DNA of 64,000 nucleotides from Deferrisoma camini S3R1 (GTDB taxonomy: Bacteria; Desulfobacterota; Deferrisomatia; Deferrisomatales; Deferrisomataceae), in the NCBI RefSeq assembly GCF_000526155.1, contig NZ_JAFN01000001.1, positions 1 to 64,000 of the forward strand. The letters run 5' to 3'. Below the pieces are notes generated by a model. It made no database searches and was not told the DNA's origin. It saw only the letters and a list, made by a program, of their open reading frames with translations. The translations under genes were made by a program, and so were the position numbers. Positions 8,046 through 15,807 of the stretch are shown piece by piece (within the stretch, counting starts at the first letter, position 1; the number at the start of each line of letters is the position of its first letter).

Positions 8046-8606
8046 TCAGATCAGCTTCCTGCGCCGCAGGAAGTCCCGGGCGGCCTTGCGGGGATCGCCC
8101 CGGTCCGTCAGCGTGGCCAGGACGTCGTCGGTCACCAGCCCGCGGGTCTTGGCGATCAGCCGCGGCAGGGCCGGGAACTTGCGCAGGATATCCTTGCGGG
8201 CCACCGGAGCGGCCGGCCCCTCGCCGGCTTCCCCATAACCCAGGGGCGGCAGCCACACCAGGTTGAACCGTTCCAGGTAGGCCTCCTTGACCAGATCGTA
8301 CCGGGCCTTGGGGTCGCCCGGGTCGGCGAGGTCCAGCCGCTCCAGGGCCCGGCCGGCCGCCTCCACCACGATGTCCACCTCGTGGCGCACCATGGCGTCG
8401 TGGGCCGCGTCCGGCCCGTCGAACTCCTGGATCTTCACGGTGGTGCCGGTGCGTTCGTTGATCAGCACGGCCAGGATCTGGGCCACCACCCGCCCTTCGG
8501 GCCGGGCCACCGCCCCCAGGATCAGGGTCTTGCCCACGCAGGCCAAGCCCGGCGTGGCGAACAGCACAAGCCCCACCACGGCGCACACGAATCTCTTAAG
8601 GGTCAA
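8046..8606 (-). CDS. Periplasmic substrate-binding-like protein (OpuAC/glycine betaine type, short)
   Basis: 186 residues with an N-terminal signal peptide (MTLKRFVCAVVGLVLFATPG). The body resembles the first lobe of QAT-type (glycine betaine/osmoprotectant) binding proteins: LILGAVARPEGRVVAQILAVLINERTG, TTVKIQEFDGPDAAHDAMVRHEVDIVVEAAG. Full-length family members are 270-300 residues, so the second lobe is reduced. No ABC permease or ATPase lies nearby. The TTG at 8606 is chosen because GGAGG lies 7 bp upstream, within a repeated leader module. Function with the DUF362/ferredoxin genes is unknown. Confidence 0.65.
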   Translation of the reverse strand: MTLKRFVCAVVGLVLFATPGLACVGKTLILGAVARPEGRVVAQILAVLINERTGTTVKIQEFDGPDAAHDAMVRHEVDIVVEAAGRALERLDLADPGDPKARYDLVKEAYLERFNLVWLPPLGYGEAGEGPAAPVARKDILRKFPALPRLIAKTRGLVTDDVLATLTDRGDPRKAARDFLRRRKLI

Positions 8607-8615
8607 CGCGGTACC

Positions 8616-8650
8616 TCCAAGTGATTTCGGTCGTTGGTCGTCGGTCGAAA
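8616..8650 (-). repeat. Intergenic leader module copy
   Basis: Read on the minus strand: CGACCGACGACCAACGACCG then AAATCACTTGGAGG, ending at the Shine-Dalgarno of the gene starting at 8606. It closely matches the module at 3300-3352. Confidence 0.65.
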
Positions 8651-8680
8651 GCTCGCCCCGACATCGGAGTCGATGGGCCC

Positions 8681-8710
8681 CGGACCAACGAACGTTACCC
8701 TTCCCGTTGT
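8681..8710 (+). repeat. Dispersed intergenic word (GTTACCCTTCCCGTTGT)
   Basis: CCCGGACCAACGAACGTTAC then CCTTCCCGTTGT here matches 20897-20930 with few differences. Both are followed by a GGCCCC or GGACCCC hairpin-like stretch and GGGGGCTTC. Confidence 0.55.
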
Positions 8711-8755
8711 GCGGCCCCGAAGGGGCCTAAGGGGGCTTCTCAGTAGCTTCGGTCG

Positions 8756-10546
8756 TTAGGGCGCCCGTACCTCCAGGCACAAGAGCCCCTGCTCCCTCGT
8801 CCCGACGAACACCGTGCTCCCCAGGGCGGCCGGGTCGGCCTGGGCCCCCTCGCCCACGAGCCAGGCGTCCCACTCCATACCGGTGGCCGGGTCGAGCAGG
8901 TACGCCCACCCCCCCAGGGTGGTCACGACCAGGGCCCGGTCGTCGAGAACGAGGGGGGCCGAGCGCACTCCCCCCTCGAGGGGCACCTGCCACAGCTGCC
9001 GGCCCGAGCCGGGATCCACGGCATGGAGCCGACCCCGGTCGTCGCCCAGGTAGAGGGCGTCCCGGTCCAGGCTGGGCCCGCCGTACCATATGGGGGCCCC
9101 CAGGTCACGGGTCCATCGCTCTCGGCCGGTAACCGGATCCAGGGCGTGGAGGACCCCGGACCGGTCTGCCACGAACACCCCCGGCCGCCCCGCGGCAGCC
9201 CTGGACAGGAGGGGGGCCCCGGCCCGATGGGACCAGCGAAGCGCTCCGGTGGCCGGGTCGAGGGCGTAGAGGGTACCGTCCTGGCAGGGAGCGAGCACCA
9301 GGCCCGGGGCCACGGTCAGCGGCGCCCGGAACGGACCCTTCCCCTCGAAGGTCCACAGGGGGGCCAGCCGGCCTTCTCGCGTTTCAAACGCCCGCACCCG
9401 GCCGTCCCACCCGGCCGCGAACAGGGTGGAGCCCGCGAAGGCGGGGGCCGACTGGCGATGGTCGTCGGCCGGCGAAGGGGTGCTCTCCGCCCGGTCCAGC
9501 ACCGTCAGGTCGGGACGGGAGAGGAGGTACAGGCCTCGATCCCACGACCAAACGGCCAGGGTCCCCGGGCCCAGGGCCGGGCCGGCGTCCACCACGTCGG
9601 GCAGGAGAGCCTCGGCCCGCACCCGGCCGTCCAGACCGCCCAGCCGGACCACCCGGCCGGCCCAGGAGGCGGCGTACACCCCCCCGTCCGCAGGCCGGGC
9701 CGGGGCGTCCACGAACCCTCCCAGATCGGCCGACCACCGGCCGTCCCACCCGGGCCAGCCCTCCGGGCCGGCCCAGGCGACCTCCCCGGGCTTCGCGTCG
9801 ATCCGTACCCCGGGATTCCCCTCGGGGGGGCGGGGCGGGGGGGCTCCCCAGTCGTTCCCCCGGGTTATCACGGTGCCGGTGAAAAAGTCCCCCGGCCGCA
9901 GGGGCACGTCGTTTTCCCGGAACCGGTTCCCCACGAACTCCGACCCGGCGTCCTCCTCGAACAGGAAGAGGGCGGTTCGGTTGTGGTGGAACCGGTTGGC
10001 CTCCACCCGGTTCCGGGACCGGTGGGCGTTGTAGGCCTTGCCCGGGTGGCCGTAGAACAGGTTCCGGGCGACCACCAGCTCGGAGTTGCCCAGGCGGGTT
10101 CCGTCCACGTTGCGCCGGAACACGCTGTCGGTGATCCGGCCCCGGGCGAAGTGGGCATGGATGCCCCGGGTGCTCCCCTCCAGCACGCACCGGCTCATCT
10201 CGATCCGGCCGAAGTCCACCCGCACCTCCCCCCACCGGCCGGGCCGGGCCGGGCCGTCGGCCGGCGCGAACACGATGGGCCGCTCCCGGGTCCCCCGGGC
10301 GGTCAGGTCCCCCTCGATCCGGATCGAGGCGTCGCCCCAGCCGTCGCCGTCGTCGTCGCGGAACGCGAACAGCACCCGGGTGCCGGGCTCGATCACCAGC
10401 CGGGTGCCCCGGGGCAGGACCACGTCCCGGGTGATCCGGACCTCTCCGGACCACCGGATCACCCGGTCCGGGGCCGGGCGCCCTGTCAGGGCGCACCCGG
10501 CCAGCGATACGGCGCCCAGTAGCAGAGCGGCGAGGCCGCGCCTCAT
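8756..10546 (-). CDS. Lipoprotein with NosD-like beta-helix and PQQ-type beta-propeller
   Basis: 596 residues with a lipobox (LAGC, about residues 15-18). The first half (about 30-260) looks like a right-handed parallel beta-helix of the NosD/pectate-lyase type (GTRLVIEPGTRVLF, GIHAHFARGRITDSVFRRN, NRVEANRFHHNRTALFLFE). The second half (about 270-590) is a PQQ/BamB-like propeller with repeated GTLYALDPATGALRW-type blades. It is probably anchored in the outer or inner membrane facing the periplasm. The ATG overlaps the upstream lipoprotein stop (ATGA). Enzymatic residues are not evident, and a binding or assembly role is more likely. Confidence 0.75.
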   Translation of the reverse strand: MRRGLAALLLGAVSLAGCALTGRPAPDRVIRWSGEVRITRDVVLPRGTRLVIEPGTRVLFAFRDDDGDGWGDASIRIEGDLTARGTRERPIVFAPADGPARPGRWGEVRVDFGRIEMSRCVLEGSTRGIHAHFARGRITDSVFRRNVDGTRLGNSELVVARNLFYGHPGKAYNAHRSRNRVEANRFHHNRTALFLFEEDAGSEFVGNRFRENDVPLRPGDFFTGTVITRGNDWGAPPPRPPEGNPGVRIDAKPGEVAWAGPEGWPGWDGRWSADLGGFVDAPARPADGGVYAASWAGRVVRLGGLDGRVRAEALLPDVVDAGPALGPGTLAVWSWDRGLYLLSRPDLTVLDRAESTPSPADDHRQSAPAFAGSTLFAAGWDGRVRAFETREGRLAPLWTFEGKGPFRAPLTVAPGLVLAPCQDGTLYALDPATGALRWSHRAGAPLLSRAAAGRPGVFVADRSGVLHALDPVTGRERWTRDLGAPIWYGGPSLDRDALYLGDDRGRLHAVDPGSGRQLWQVPLEGGVRSAPLVLDDRALVVTTLGGWAYLLDPATGMEWDAWLVGEGAQADPAALGSTVFVGTREQGLLCLEVRAP

Positions 10547-11583
10547 CGGGTCACCACCACCGTGAGACCGGTCAGGCGGGCCCCGGGCGCCAGATCGATC
10601 CGGGAGCCCCGGGGGCCCCGGTAGAAGCCCACCCGCTCATCGAGCCCCGGCGGGCCGCCCAGCCGCTCCCGGGCCCCCAGGTACACCACCCCCGCCAGGG
10701 GGGTCTCGATCCGAAACCGGCCGTCCTCGGCCGTGGGCTCGGAGAACGCGTCGGGTCGGTCGAGCATGTCGGGGTTGCGGTACAGGCACGCCCGCAGGCC
10801 CGGCAGGGGGTTGCCCCGGCCGTCCACGATCCGTCCCTCCACCACGGCGAAGGCGCCGCGGAACCGGGCCATCCGCTCGGCCGAGGGCAGCTGGACGGTC
10901 TCGATCGTGACCCGGACCCTCTCGCCCCGGGAGAGGCGCAGGGGCAGGTGGGGCAGCAGTCCGAACCGGTCCCCCGGGTGCAACCGGCCCCGCGACCCGG
11001 GCAGCCGGGCCCGGGCGGCCAGGTAGTAGGTGCCGGGCGGCAGGGGCAGGACGAACCGGCCCCGGCCGTCCGTGGGGTCGGACACCGCGTAGCCGGGGCC
11101 CCGCAGCCCCTTGCCGATCTGCAGGTAGGCGAACACCCGGGCCCCGGCCACCGGTTCGCCGTCGGCCACCACGGTTCCCTCCACCGCCTCCTTGCCCGGT
11201 TCGGTCCGCAGCCGCTCGGCGGGGTGGATCGGGACCAGCGGCAGGTTGAGGCCGGTGAGGCGGGTCAGCACGAGCACGGGGTTGCGGCCAAAAAATGCGT
11301 ACAGCCCGGGTGCCCGGGCCTCCACCAGGTACCTGCCGGGGGGGACCACGGCACGGAAGACGCCTTTGGATCCGGACGTCACCCGGGTCACGGGCTCGGG
11401 AAGATCCATGGGCTCGGTGGGGAGGGGCAGAAACCGGACCTCGGCCCCTTCGAACCCCTTCCCTTGGACCGACACCCGTCCCTCCACCGGAGCGCCGGCC
11501 GGCCGGGGGGGAGGCGCTCCCGCGCACGAGGCCAACAGGGCCGCCACGAGCGCCGCAGCGACCCGGTAGAGCCGCCCGCTCAC
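10543..11583 (-). CDS. Lipoprotein with carboxypeptidase-regulatory-like (Ig-like) repeats
   Basis: 346 residues. A signal peptide ends in a lipobox (LLASC, about 16-20). The mature part has at least three beta-sandwich repeats of the carboxypeptidase-regulatory-like type (VEGRVSVQGKGFEGAEVRF, VEGTVVADGEPVAGARVFAY with GRFVLPLPPGTYYLAARA, VEGRIVDGRGNPLPGLRACL with GRFRIETPLAGVVYLGA). Such domains bind or scaffold and are usually not catalytic. The GTG at 11583 is preferred over the ATG at 11601 because it overlaps the permease stop as GTGA. The gene is coupled to the beta-helix lipoprotein downstream. Confidence 0.72.
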   Translation of the reverse strand: MSGRLYRVAAALVAALLASCAGAPPPRPAGAPVEGRVSVQGKGFEGAEVRFLPLPTEPMDLPEPVTRVTSGSKGVFRAVVPPGRYLVEARAPGLYAFFGRNPVLVLTRLTGLNLPLVPIHPAERLRTEPGKEAVEGTVVADGEPVAGARVFAYLQIGKGLRGPGYAVSDPTDGRGRFVLPLPPGTYYLAARARLPGSRGRLHPGDRFGLLPHLPLRLSRGERVRVTIETVQLPSAERMARFRGAFAVVEGRIVDGRGNPLPGLRACLYRNPDMLDRPDAFSEPTAEDGRFRIETPLAGVVYLGARERLGGPPGLDERVGFYRGPRGSRIDLAPGARLTGLTVVVTR

Positions 11584-12545
11584 GGTGTTGCCAGGGCCCA
11601 TCGAGCCAGCCCCAGGGCGGCCGACCCGAGGAGGCCCAGCCCCAGGTACACCCCCAGCACCCGGGGCCGGAACATGGCCGCGAGGGTGGCCGAGGCGGGG
11701 ATGCTCGTGACCGGCCCGGCCATGAGGAACGCCAAGTCCGGGCCGGCCCCCAGCCCCTTGGCCTGGAGCCCTGCCAGCACCGGCACCACCGGCACCTGGT
11801 GCAGGGGCAGGGGCAGGGCCACGGCCGTGGCCACGAGCACCCCCAGGGGCCCCCCCTGGCCACCGAGCCACACCAGCCAGCGGGTGGGAACCAGCACCTG
11901 GATCACCGCCTCCAACAGGATGGCCACCCCCACCCACAGGAACACGAACGAGCCCACGTCCCAGAACCGGTCGAGGAAGAATCGCAGCCGGCTGTCCCGG
12001 GGCATCACGGTCATGGTTCGCACCCGGAACCCGTTGGCGCAGGCGATCTCGTACGCCGGGGCCAGCTCCCCCTCGGGGGTGTACACGGGCCTGAGCCGCA
12101 GCAGGTCGGGGCCCAGCACCCCGGCCCGCTCCAGGGCCAGGGTTCCGAACCCCGCCAGGAGCCCGAGGAACACGGCCCCCCCCAGCTTCCACCAAGCAAG
12201 GGCCGGACCCACCCCGCCCCAGGTCAGCGCGAACGAGGCCGGGTCCATCACCGGGCTCGTAACCAGCAACGCCATGAGGGGGGGCAGCGGAACCCCCGAC
12301 AGGGCCATGGGGATCACCACGGGAAGGATGCCGCACGAGCACAAGGGGCTCAGGGTACCCACGGCCGTGGCGATCAGGATCCCCCACGGTCCGGCCCGGC
12401 CCACGTACACCCGCACCTTGCGGTCCCACTGGTAGGTCTTGATCAGGGCCGCCACCCCCACCCCCAGCAGGGTGAACCATCCCATGCGCCAGGCCTCGCC
12501 CAGGGCGACCCGTCCGATCTCCCGCAACGCCTCCCACCCGGTCAC
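11580..12545 (-). CDS. Permease of the SO_0444/ArsP (DUF318) type
   Basis: About 321 residues with eight or so hydrophobic helices. The signature SPLCSCGILPVVIPMALSGVP (about residues 65-85) with a CxCG pair, and the second-half LPLPLHQVPVVPVLAGLQ and GPVTSIPASATLAAMF segments, identify the permease family of SO_0444 and ArsP, which exports metal(loid)s. A central soluble loop (about 155-205) separates the halves. The GTG start overlaps the FmdE-gene stop (GTGA). The cargo cannot be read from sequence. The Cys pair suggests soft metals. Confidence 0.78.
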   Translation of the reverse strand: MTGWEALREIGRVALGEAWRMGWFTLLGVGVAALIKTYQWDRKVRVYVGRAGPWGILIATAVGTLSPLCSCGILPVVIPMALSGVPLPPLMALLVTSPVMDPASFALTWGGVGPALAWWKLGGAVFLGLLAGFGTLALERAGVLGPDLLRLRPVYTPEGELAPAYEIACANGFRVRTMTVMPRDSRLRFFLDRFWDVGSFVFLWVGVAILLEAVIQVLVPTRWLVWLGGQGGPLGVLVATAVALPLPLHQVPVVPVLAGLQAKGLGAGPDLAFLMAGPVTSIPASATLAAMFRPRVLGVYLGLGLLGSAALGLARWALATP

Positions 12546-13012
12546 GGCAATCCCTCCACCCGCAAGAGCCGGGCGGCCTCGGCAGTGGCCAGCTCGGCCA
12601 GGATCTCTTCGGCCAGGGCCTCCCTCCGGGCCCGTTCCTCCGACCCCTCGGGAAGCTCGAGGGCGGCACGGCGGTGCTCGCTCCACCTGCGGCCCCGATC
12701 CAGGGCCCCGGGCAGCAGCTCGGAAGCCACCCGAAACGGCCCCTCCTCGACCCCCAGCTCGAGCCGATGGCGTCCGCCGGGCACCACCTCGAGGTTGCGG
12801 TTGCCCGGGGTGCAGCCGGTGGCCACCTGGACGCCGTCCAGGGCGCAGGTGTGGTGGTGGTACCGGGCCCGGAGCTTCACGCCGGGCTCCGGTGCCAGGG
12901 CCCGGCGGGCCGCGAGCCCGAGCCGCGCGCCCAGGATCGACATGGGGCACCGGTGGCCATGGAGCCGGGCCAGAAACCGCAACAGGTCTTCGGTGGCGGC
13001 GTCAGAAGGCAT
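12542..13012 (-). CDS. FmdE-domain protein
   Basis: 156 residues. The FmdE-like domain is evident: HGHRCPMSILGARLGLAARR (about 18-37, with H18, H20, C22) and CALDGVQVATGCTPGNRNLEV (about 71-91, two cysteines). FmdE domains, named from formylmethanofuran dehydrogenase, occur alone in bacteria and probably bind a metal through the His/Cys set. No formylmethanofuran enzyme is present. The ATG lies inside the last codons of the AAA gene (11-bp overlap) and the 3' end overlaps the permease, so a shared metal-handling role is inferred. Confidence 0.78.
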   Translation of the reverse strand: MPSDAATEDLLRFLARLHGHRCPMSILGARLGLAARRALAPEPGVKLRARYHHHTCALDGVQVATGCTPGNRNLEVVPGGRHRLELGVEEGPFRVASELLPGALDRGRRWSEHRRAALELPEGSEERARREALAEEILAELATAEAARLLRVEGLP

Positions 13013-13883
13013 AGTGGTGCGGGCAGTCCTTGCGGAACAGGTCCCAGTAGGTCTCGACCATGTCGGGGGTGAGCCAGGGCGTGATCCTCTCGAGCGCCCG
13101 CTCGAAGTCCTCGGGGACCACCTCGTCCCGGCCCGCCTTGGCGGCCTCAAGGGCGGCGCGCTTGCACAGGCTCTCGATGTCCCAGCCCACGTACCCCTCG
13201 GTGCGGCGGGCCAGGTCGTCCGCATCCACCTCGGGGGACAGCCGGGGAATCCGGGCCAGGTAGATGTCCAGCATGGCCCGCCGGTCCGCCTGCCGGGGGG
13301 GCGGCACGAACACCTTGCGGTTGAACCGGCGCTTCTCCTTGATCAGGGCCTGGTCCACCGTGTCGATCCGGTAGCACGAGCCCACCAAGGCCACGCCCGG
13401 CACCCCCTGGATCCGGTCCACCTCCTCGATGAACCGCCGGGTGAGGTCCGGGTCGGCGAACGTGGGGGGGATGCCCCGGAGGTTCCCCGGCCCCCACTCG
13501 TAGGAACATCCGGCCCGGGGGGCGAGCCACTCGCAGTCGCTCACGAACAGCACGCAGGGAGCCTCGTGGGCGGCGTCGTCGAAGGCCCGGTGGATCTCGT
13601 CGGGCTTGCCGAGCATCTCCTGGCCCGACACGTACACGAACCCCGCCCCGGCGGCCCGGGCCGCGGCCTCGGCCAGCATGGTGATCCCCACCCCCAGCGG
13701 CCCCCACAGCATCACCCCCGCCGGGGGGGTGAGGCCGAGCCGTTCCAGACGGTCGGGGTGGCGCAGGGGCAGGCAGATCATCTCGTCCAGGGTCTGCTTT
13801 ACCTCGGGAAACCCGCCGATGTCGTCCCAGGTGAGGCGGGGTTCCCGCACTTCGTAGAACACGCGCTCGAGTTTTCGGTGCAT
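13002..13883 (-). CDS. Degenerate AAA-family ATPase (Cdc48/FtsH-type module)
   Basis: 293 residues with clear AAA architecture: TWDDIGGFPEVKQTLDEMIC (18-37), PLRHPDRLERLGLTPPAGVMLWG, the C-terminal lid, and a retained Arg-rich finger region (KRRFNRKVFVPPP, about 184-196). The key residues are altered. Walker A is GPLGVGIT (61-68), with Ile in place of the essential Lys. Walker B reads VLFVSDC (D116 kept, Glu replaced by Cys117), and the sensor-1 Asn is Tyr171. It therefore may bind nucleotide poorly or act as a structural pseudo-ATPase. It is the first gene of the coupled five-gene set. Confidence 0.8.
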   Translation of the reverse strand: MHRKLERVFYEVREPRLTWDDIGGFPEVKQTLDEMICLPLRHPDRLERLGLTPPAGVMLWGPLGVGITMLAEAAARAAGAGFVYVSGQEMLGKPDEIHRAFDDAAHEAPCVLFVSDCEWLAPRAGCSYEWGPGNLRGIPPTFADPDLTRRFIEEVDRIQGVPGVALVGSCYRIDTVDQALIKEKRRFNRKVFVPPPRQADRRAMLDIYLARIPRLSPEVDADDLARRTEGYVGWDIESLCKRAALEAAKAGRDEVVPEDFERALERITPWLTPDMVETYWDLFRKDCPHHYAF

Positions 13884-13894
13884 CAGCGTTCGCC

Positions 13895-13923
13895 TTGACA
13901 GGGGTGGGGGTGTGCCGTAGGGT
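13895..13923 (+). promoter_or_regulatory. Candidate promoter of the hsp20 gene
   Basis: TTGACA (13895-13900), 17 bp, TAGGGT (13918-13923), about 36 bp upstream of the ATG at 13959. The preceding CCTTGACA also partly resembles a heat-shock -35. Confidence 0.45.
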
Positions 13924-13958
13924 TCCGGGGCGGTTTCCACCGGCCGGAGGCGTTGCCC

Positions 13959-14396
13959 ATGGGTAGTGGTTCGGACGATGTCTTCACGCGGTTGGTCGGC
14001 CTGGCCGACGGGCTGCTCCGCCTGTTCGAAGACGGGCCGGCCCGGTCGTGTGCGCAGGCTGGGGCGACCCATTGGTCCCCACCCGTGGACGTGTACGACA
14101 CGGGCGAGGCGTTCGTCATGGTGGCCGAGGTGCCGGGGCTGGATCAAGAGGCCATCCGGGCCGAGATCCAGGGAGACACCCTGGTCCTCCAGGGCGAGCG
14201 GCCCCTGGTACGGCCGACGGAGGGGCGAAGTTACCACCGCATCGAGCGGCCGGGGGGAACGTTCCGCCGGGTGTTTCGGCTGCCCGAGGACGTGGACCCC
14301 GACGCCGTGAGGGCCGTGTACCGCAACGGGGTGCTCGAAGTCACGATTCCCCGGAAGCGTCGAGGGACGCCGGTTCGGGTGTCGGTGGAGGGGTGA
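13959..14396 (+). CDS. Small heat-shock protein (Hsp20/alpha-crystallin family)
   Basis: 145 residues. The alpha-crystallin domain spans about 44-140: WSPPVDVYDTGEAFVMVAEVPG, GDTLVLQGERP, SYHRIERPGGTFRRVFRLPEDVD, ANG-like YRNGVLEVTIPR. It binds unfolding proteins as an ATP-independent chaperone in the cytoplasm. The ATG at 13959 is preferred over the TTG two codons upstream because GGAGG at 13946-13950 is 8 bp away. Its 3' end overlaps the convergent response-regulator gene by 56 bp. Confidence 0.9.
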   Translation: MGSGSDDVFTRLVGLADGLLRLFEDGPARSCAQAGATHWSPPVDVYDTGEAFVMVAEVPGLDQEAIRAEIQGDTLVLQGERPLVRPTEGRSYHRIERPGGTFRRVFRLPEDVDPDAVRAVYRNGVLEVTIPRKRRGTPVRVSVEG

Positions 14397-15000
14397 GGGA
14401 CCGGCCGGGGACGAACCGCTGCAGGAACTGGGTTCGGTTGGCCACGCCCAGCTTCCGGAACGCCGAGCGCAGGTGCGACTTGATCGTGTGGGGGCTCACA
14501 CACAGATACTCGGCCAGGGCGCGGTTGCCCAGGCCGGTACGGTAGAGGGCCTCGAGCACCTCCCGCTCCCGGTCGGTCAGCCCGTGGCGCCGGGCCAGCT
14601 CGTCCCACGGCGGGGGGGCCGAGGGCAGCGGCTTGGCCAGGGCCTCCTCCAGCCGCTCCAGGAACGTCTCCACCTCGAAGGGTTTCGGCAGAAAGTCCAC
14701 CGCCCCCTTGCGTAGGCAGTCGATGGCCGCCTGCAGGGTGGCGTACCCCGTGATCACCACCACCCGGGTCCGCACCCCCCGCCGCGTGATCCGGTCCATG
14801 AGATCCCTGCCCCCCATCCCCGGCATGCGCAGGTCGGTCACCACAACGTCGTAGGCGTTCGTGTCCAACCGCTGCCAGGCCTCCGCTCCGGAGGACGCCG
14901 TGTCGACCCGGTATCCCATGAGGCGCGAGGCACGGGCCAGCGTGTCCAGCAGGCTCTCCTCGTCGTCCACGATCAGGATGCGGGGCGGGTGTCGCGGCAC
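14341..15000 (-). CDS. Two-component response regulator, REC-LuxR type
   Basis: 219 residues. The receiver domain (about 6-120) has the acidic pocket DDEE, phospho-acceptor D56 in VVVTDLRMPG, the Thr/Ser of VITGYA and the Lys of LPKPFE. The C-terminal LuxR/GerE helix-turn-helix is at about 137-200 (HGLTDREREVLEALYRTGLGNRALAEYLCVSPHTIKSHLRSAF). No histidine kinase is adjacent. The GTG at 15000 is the first plausible codon. A 48-bp gap separates it from the diheme lipoprotein gene on the same strand, so the two may share a transcript. Confidence 0.87.
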   Translation of the reverse strand: MPRHPPRILIVDDEESLLDTLARASRLMGYRVDTASSGAEAWQRLDTNAYDVVVTDLRMPGMGGRDLMDRITRRGVRTRVVVITGYATLQAAIDCLRKGAVDFLPKPFEVETFLERLEEALAKPLPSAPPPWDELARRHGLTDREREVLEALYRTGLGNRALAEYLCVSPHTIKSHLRSAFRKLGVANRTQFLQRFVPGRSLTPPPTPEPASLDASGES

Positions 15001-15048
15001 GTCGTTTCCTCGTCTGGATCGCCCGGCCCGGAGGTCATGCCGCGGGGG

Positions 15049-15444
15049 TCACTCCCCGGGCGACACCCACGGGTGGCGGAAGCGGGCCCGCACCTTCTCG
15101 TGGGGAGGGCCGGGGGATTTGTGGCACACGAAGCACTGGATCCCGGTCTCCGCATCTCCCACCTTCTCGGGGGGGGCCTGGGCCGCGAACACGGCCAGCC
15201 GTTTGGCCGGCACCTTGGCGTGGTAGGGGAGCTGCCGAACCTCTCGGAACACCACGTCACGGTCCTCGGGGATCCCCCCCTCCTCGCCCAGCTGGACGGG
15301 GGCCAGGGCCAGCTCCCAGTCGCTGGAGATCCGGGCGCGGTGGCACTGGTCGCAGCCCCCGGGCGGGGGGATGTCCTTCCTCAGATGGCCGATCACGCAC
15401 CCGGCCAGCAGCACGGCGGTCCACACCACCCAGCGTGTTCCCAT
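15049..15444 (-). CDS. Diheme c-type cytochrome lipoprotein
   Basis: 131 residues. The signal peptide ends in a lipobox (LLAGC, about 12-16). Two CxxCH motifs follow: CDQCH near residue 31 and CFVCH near residue 103. It should be a membrane-anchored periplasmic electron carrier. GAGGAG precedes the ATG at 15444. It is transcribed away from the HAMP/11-heme cytochrome genes across a 363-bp divergent spacer, so the two sides may be co-regulated. Confidence 0.83.
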   Translation of the reverse strand: MGTRWVVWTAVLLAGCVIGHLRKDIPPPGGCDQCHRARISSDWELALAPVQLGEEGGIPEDRDVVFREVRQLPYHAKVPAKRLAVFAAQAPPEKVGDAETGIQCFVCHKSPGPPHEKVRARFRHPWVSPGE

Positions 15445-15505
15445 GCGGTCGATCTCCTCTACTGGTCCGGCCAGAAAATGGACGCTCTCACGCCCCTGAT
15501 CGGGG

Positions 15506-15541
15506 GGCAAGGGACCTGCCGCAGTGCCGGGCGCCGTCCCT
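15506..15541 (-). repeat. R1 repeat fragment
   Basis: GGGCAAGGGACCT...GCCGGGCGC matches the terminal part of the R1 element (compare 38250-38282 in reverse complement). On the minus strand one frame reads GRSLAP-like residues, as in the R1 reading frame. It sits in the 363-bp divergent spacer 15445-15807, which otherwise holds the hairpin at 15708-15746 and no gene. Confidence 0.5.
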
Positions 15542-15707
15542 TCCCCTTGGGGAGTGCGGGGGGGATGGTGGCGCGCCGCGCCCGGCGATCCCCGTCCGCG
15601 AGCCGAAACCGGTCCGTCCGATTTTCCCCGGTGCCCAGGGTACTTCGGGGAGCCTCGGGTGTCAAAACGGCGGTGGGTTAAAGGCCCCCCCGTGCCGGGC
15701 CGATCAA

Positions 15708-15746
15708 GGGAAGGACCGGCCGCCTGCGGTGGGGCCGGTCCTTCCC
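15708..15746. other. Perfect 14-bp stem-loop
   Basis: GGGAAGGACCGGCC (15708-15721) and its exact complement (15733-15746) enclose an 11-nt loop. It lies 61 bp upstream of the HAMP gene in a divergent spacer, so it is not a normal terminator. A regulatory or repeat-element role is possible. Confidence 0.55.
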
Positions 15747-15807
15747 CGATCCGTTTCCACCGGGCGGCGGCGGAACCCCCGCGGCAGCCCGGTCGAAGGA
15801 GGTGCCC

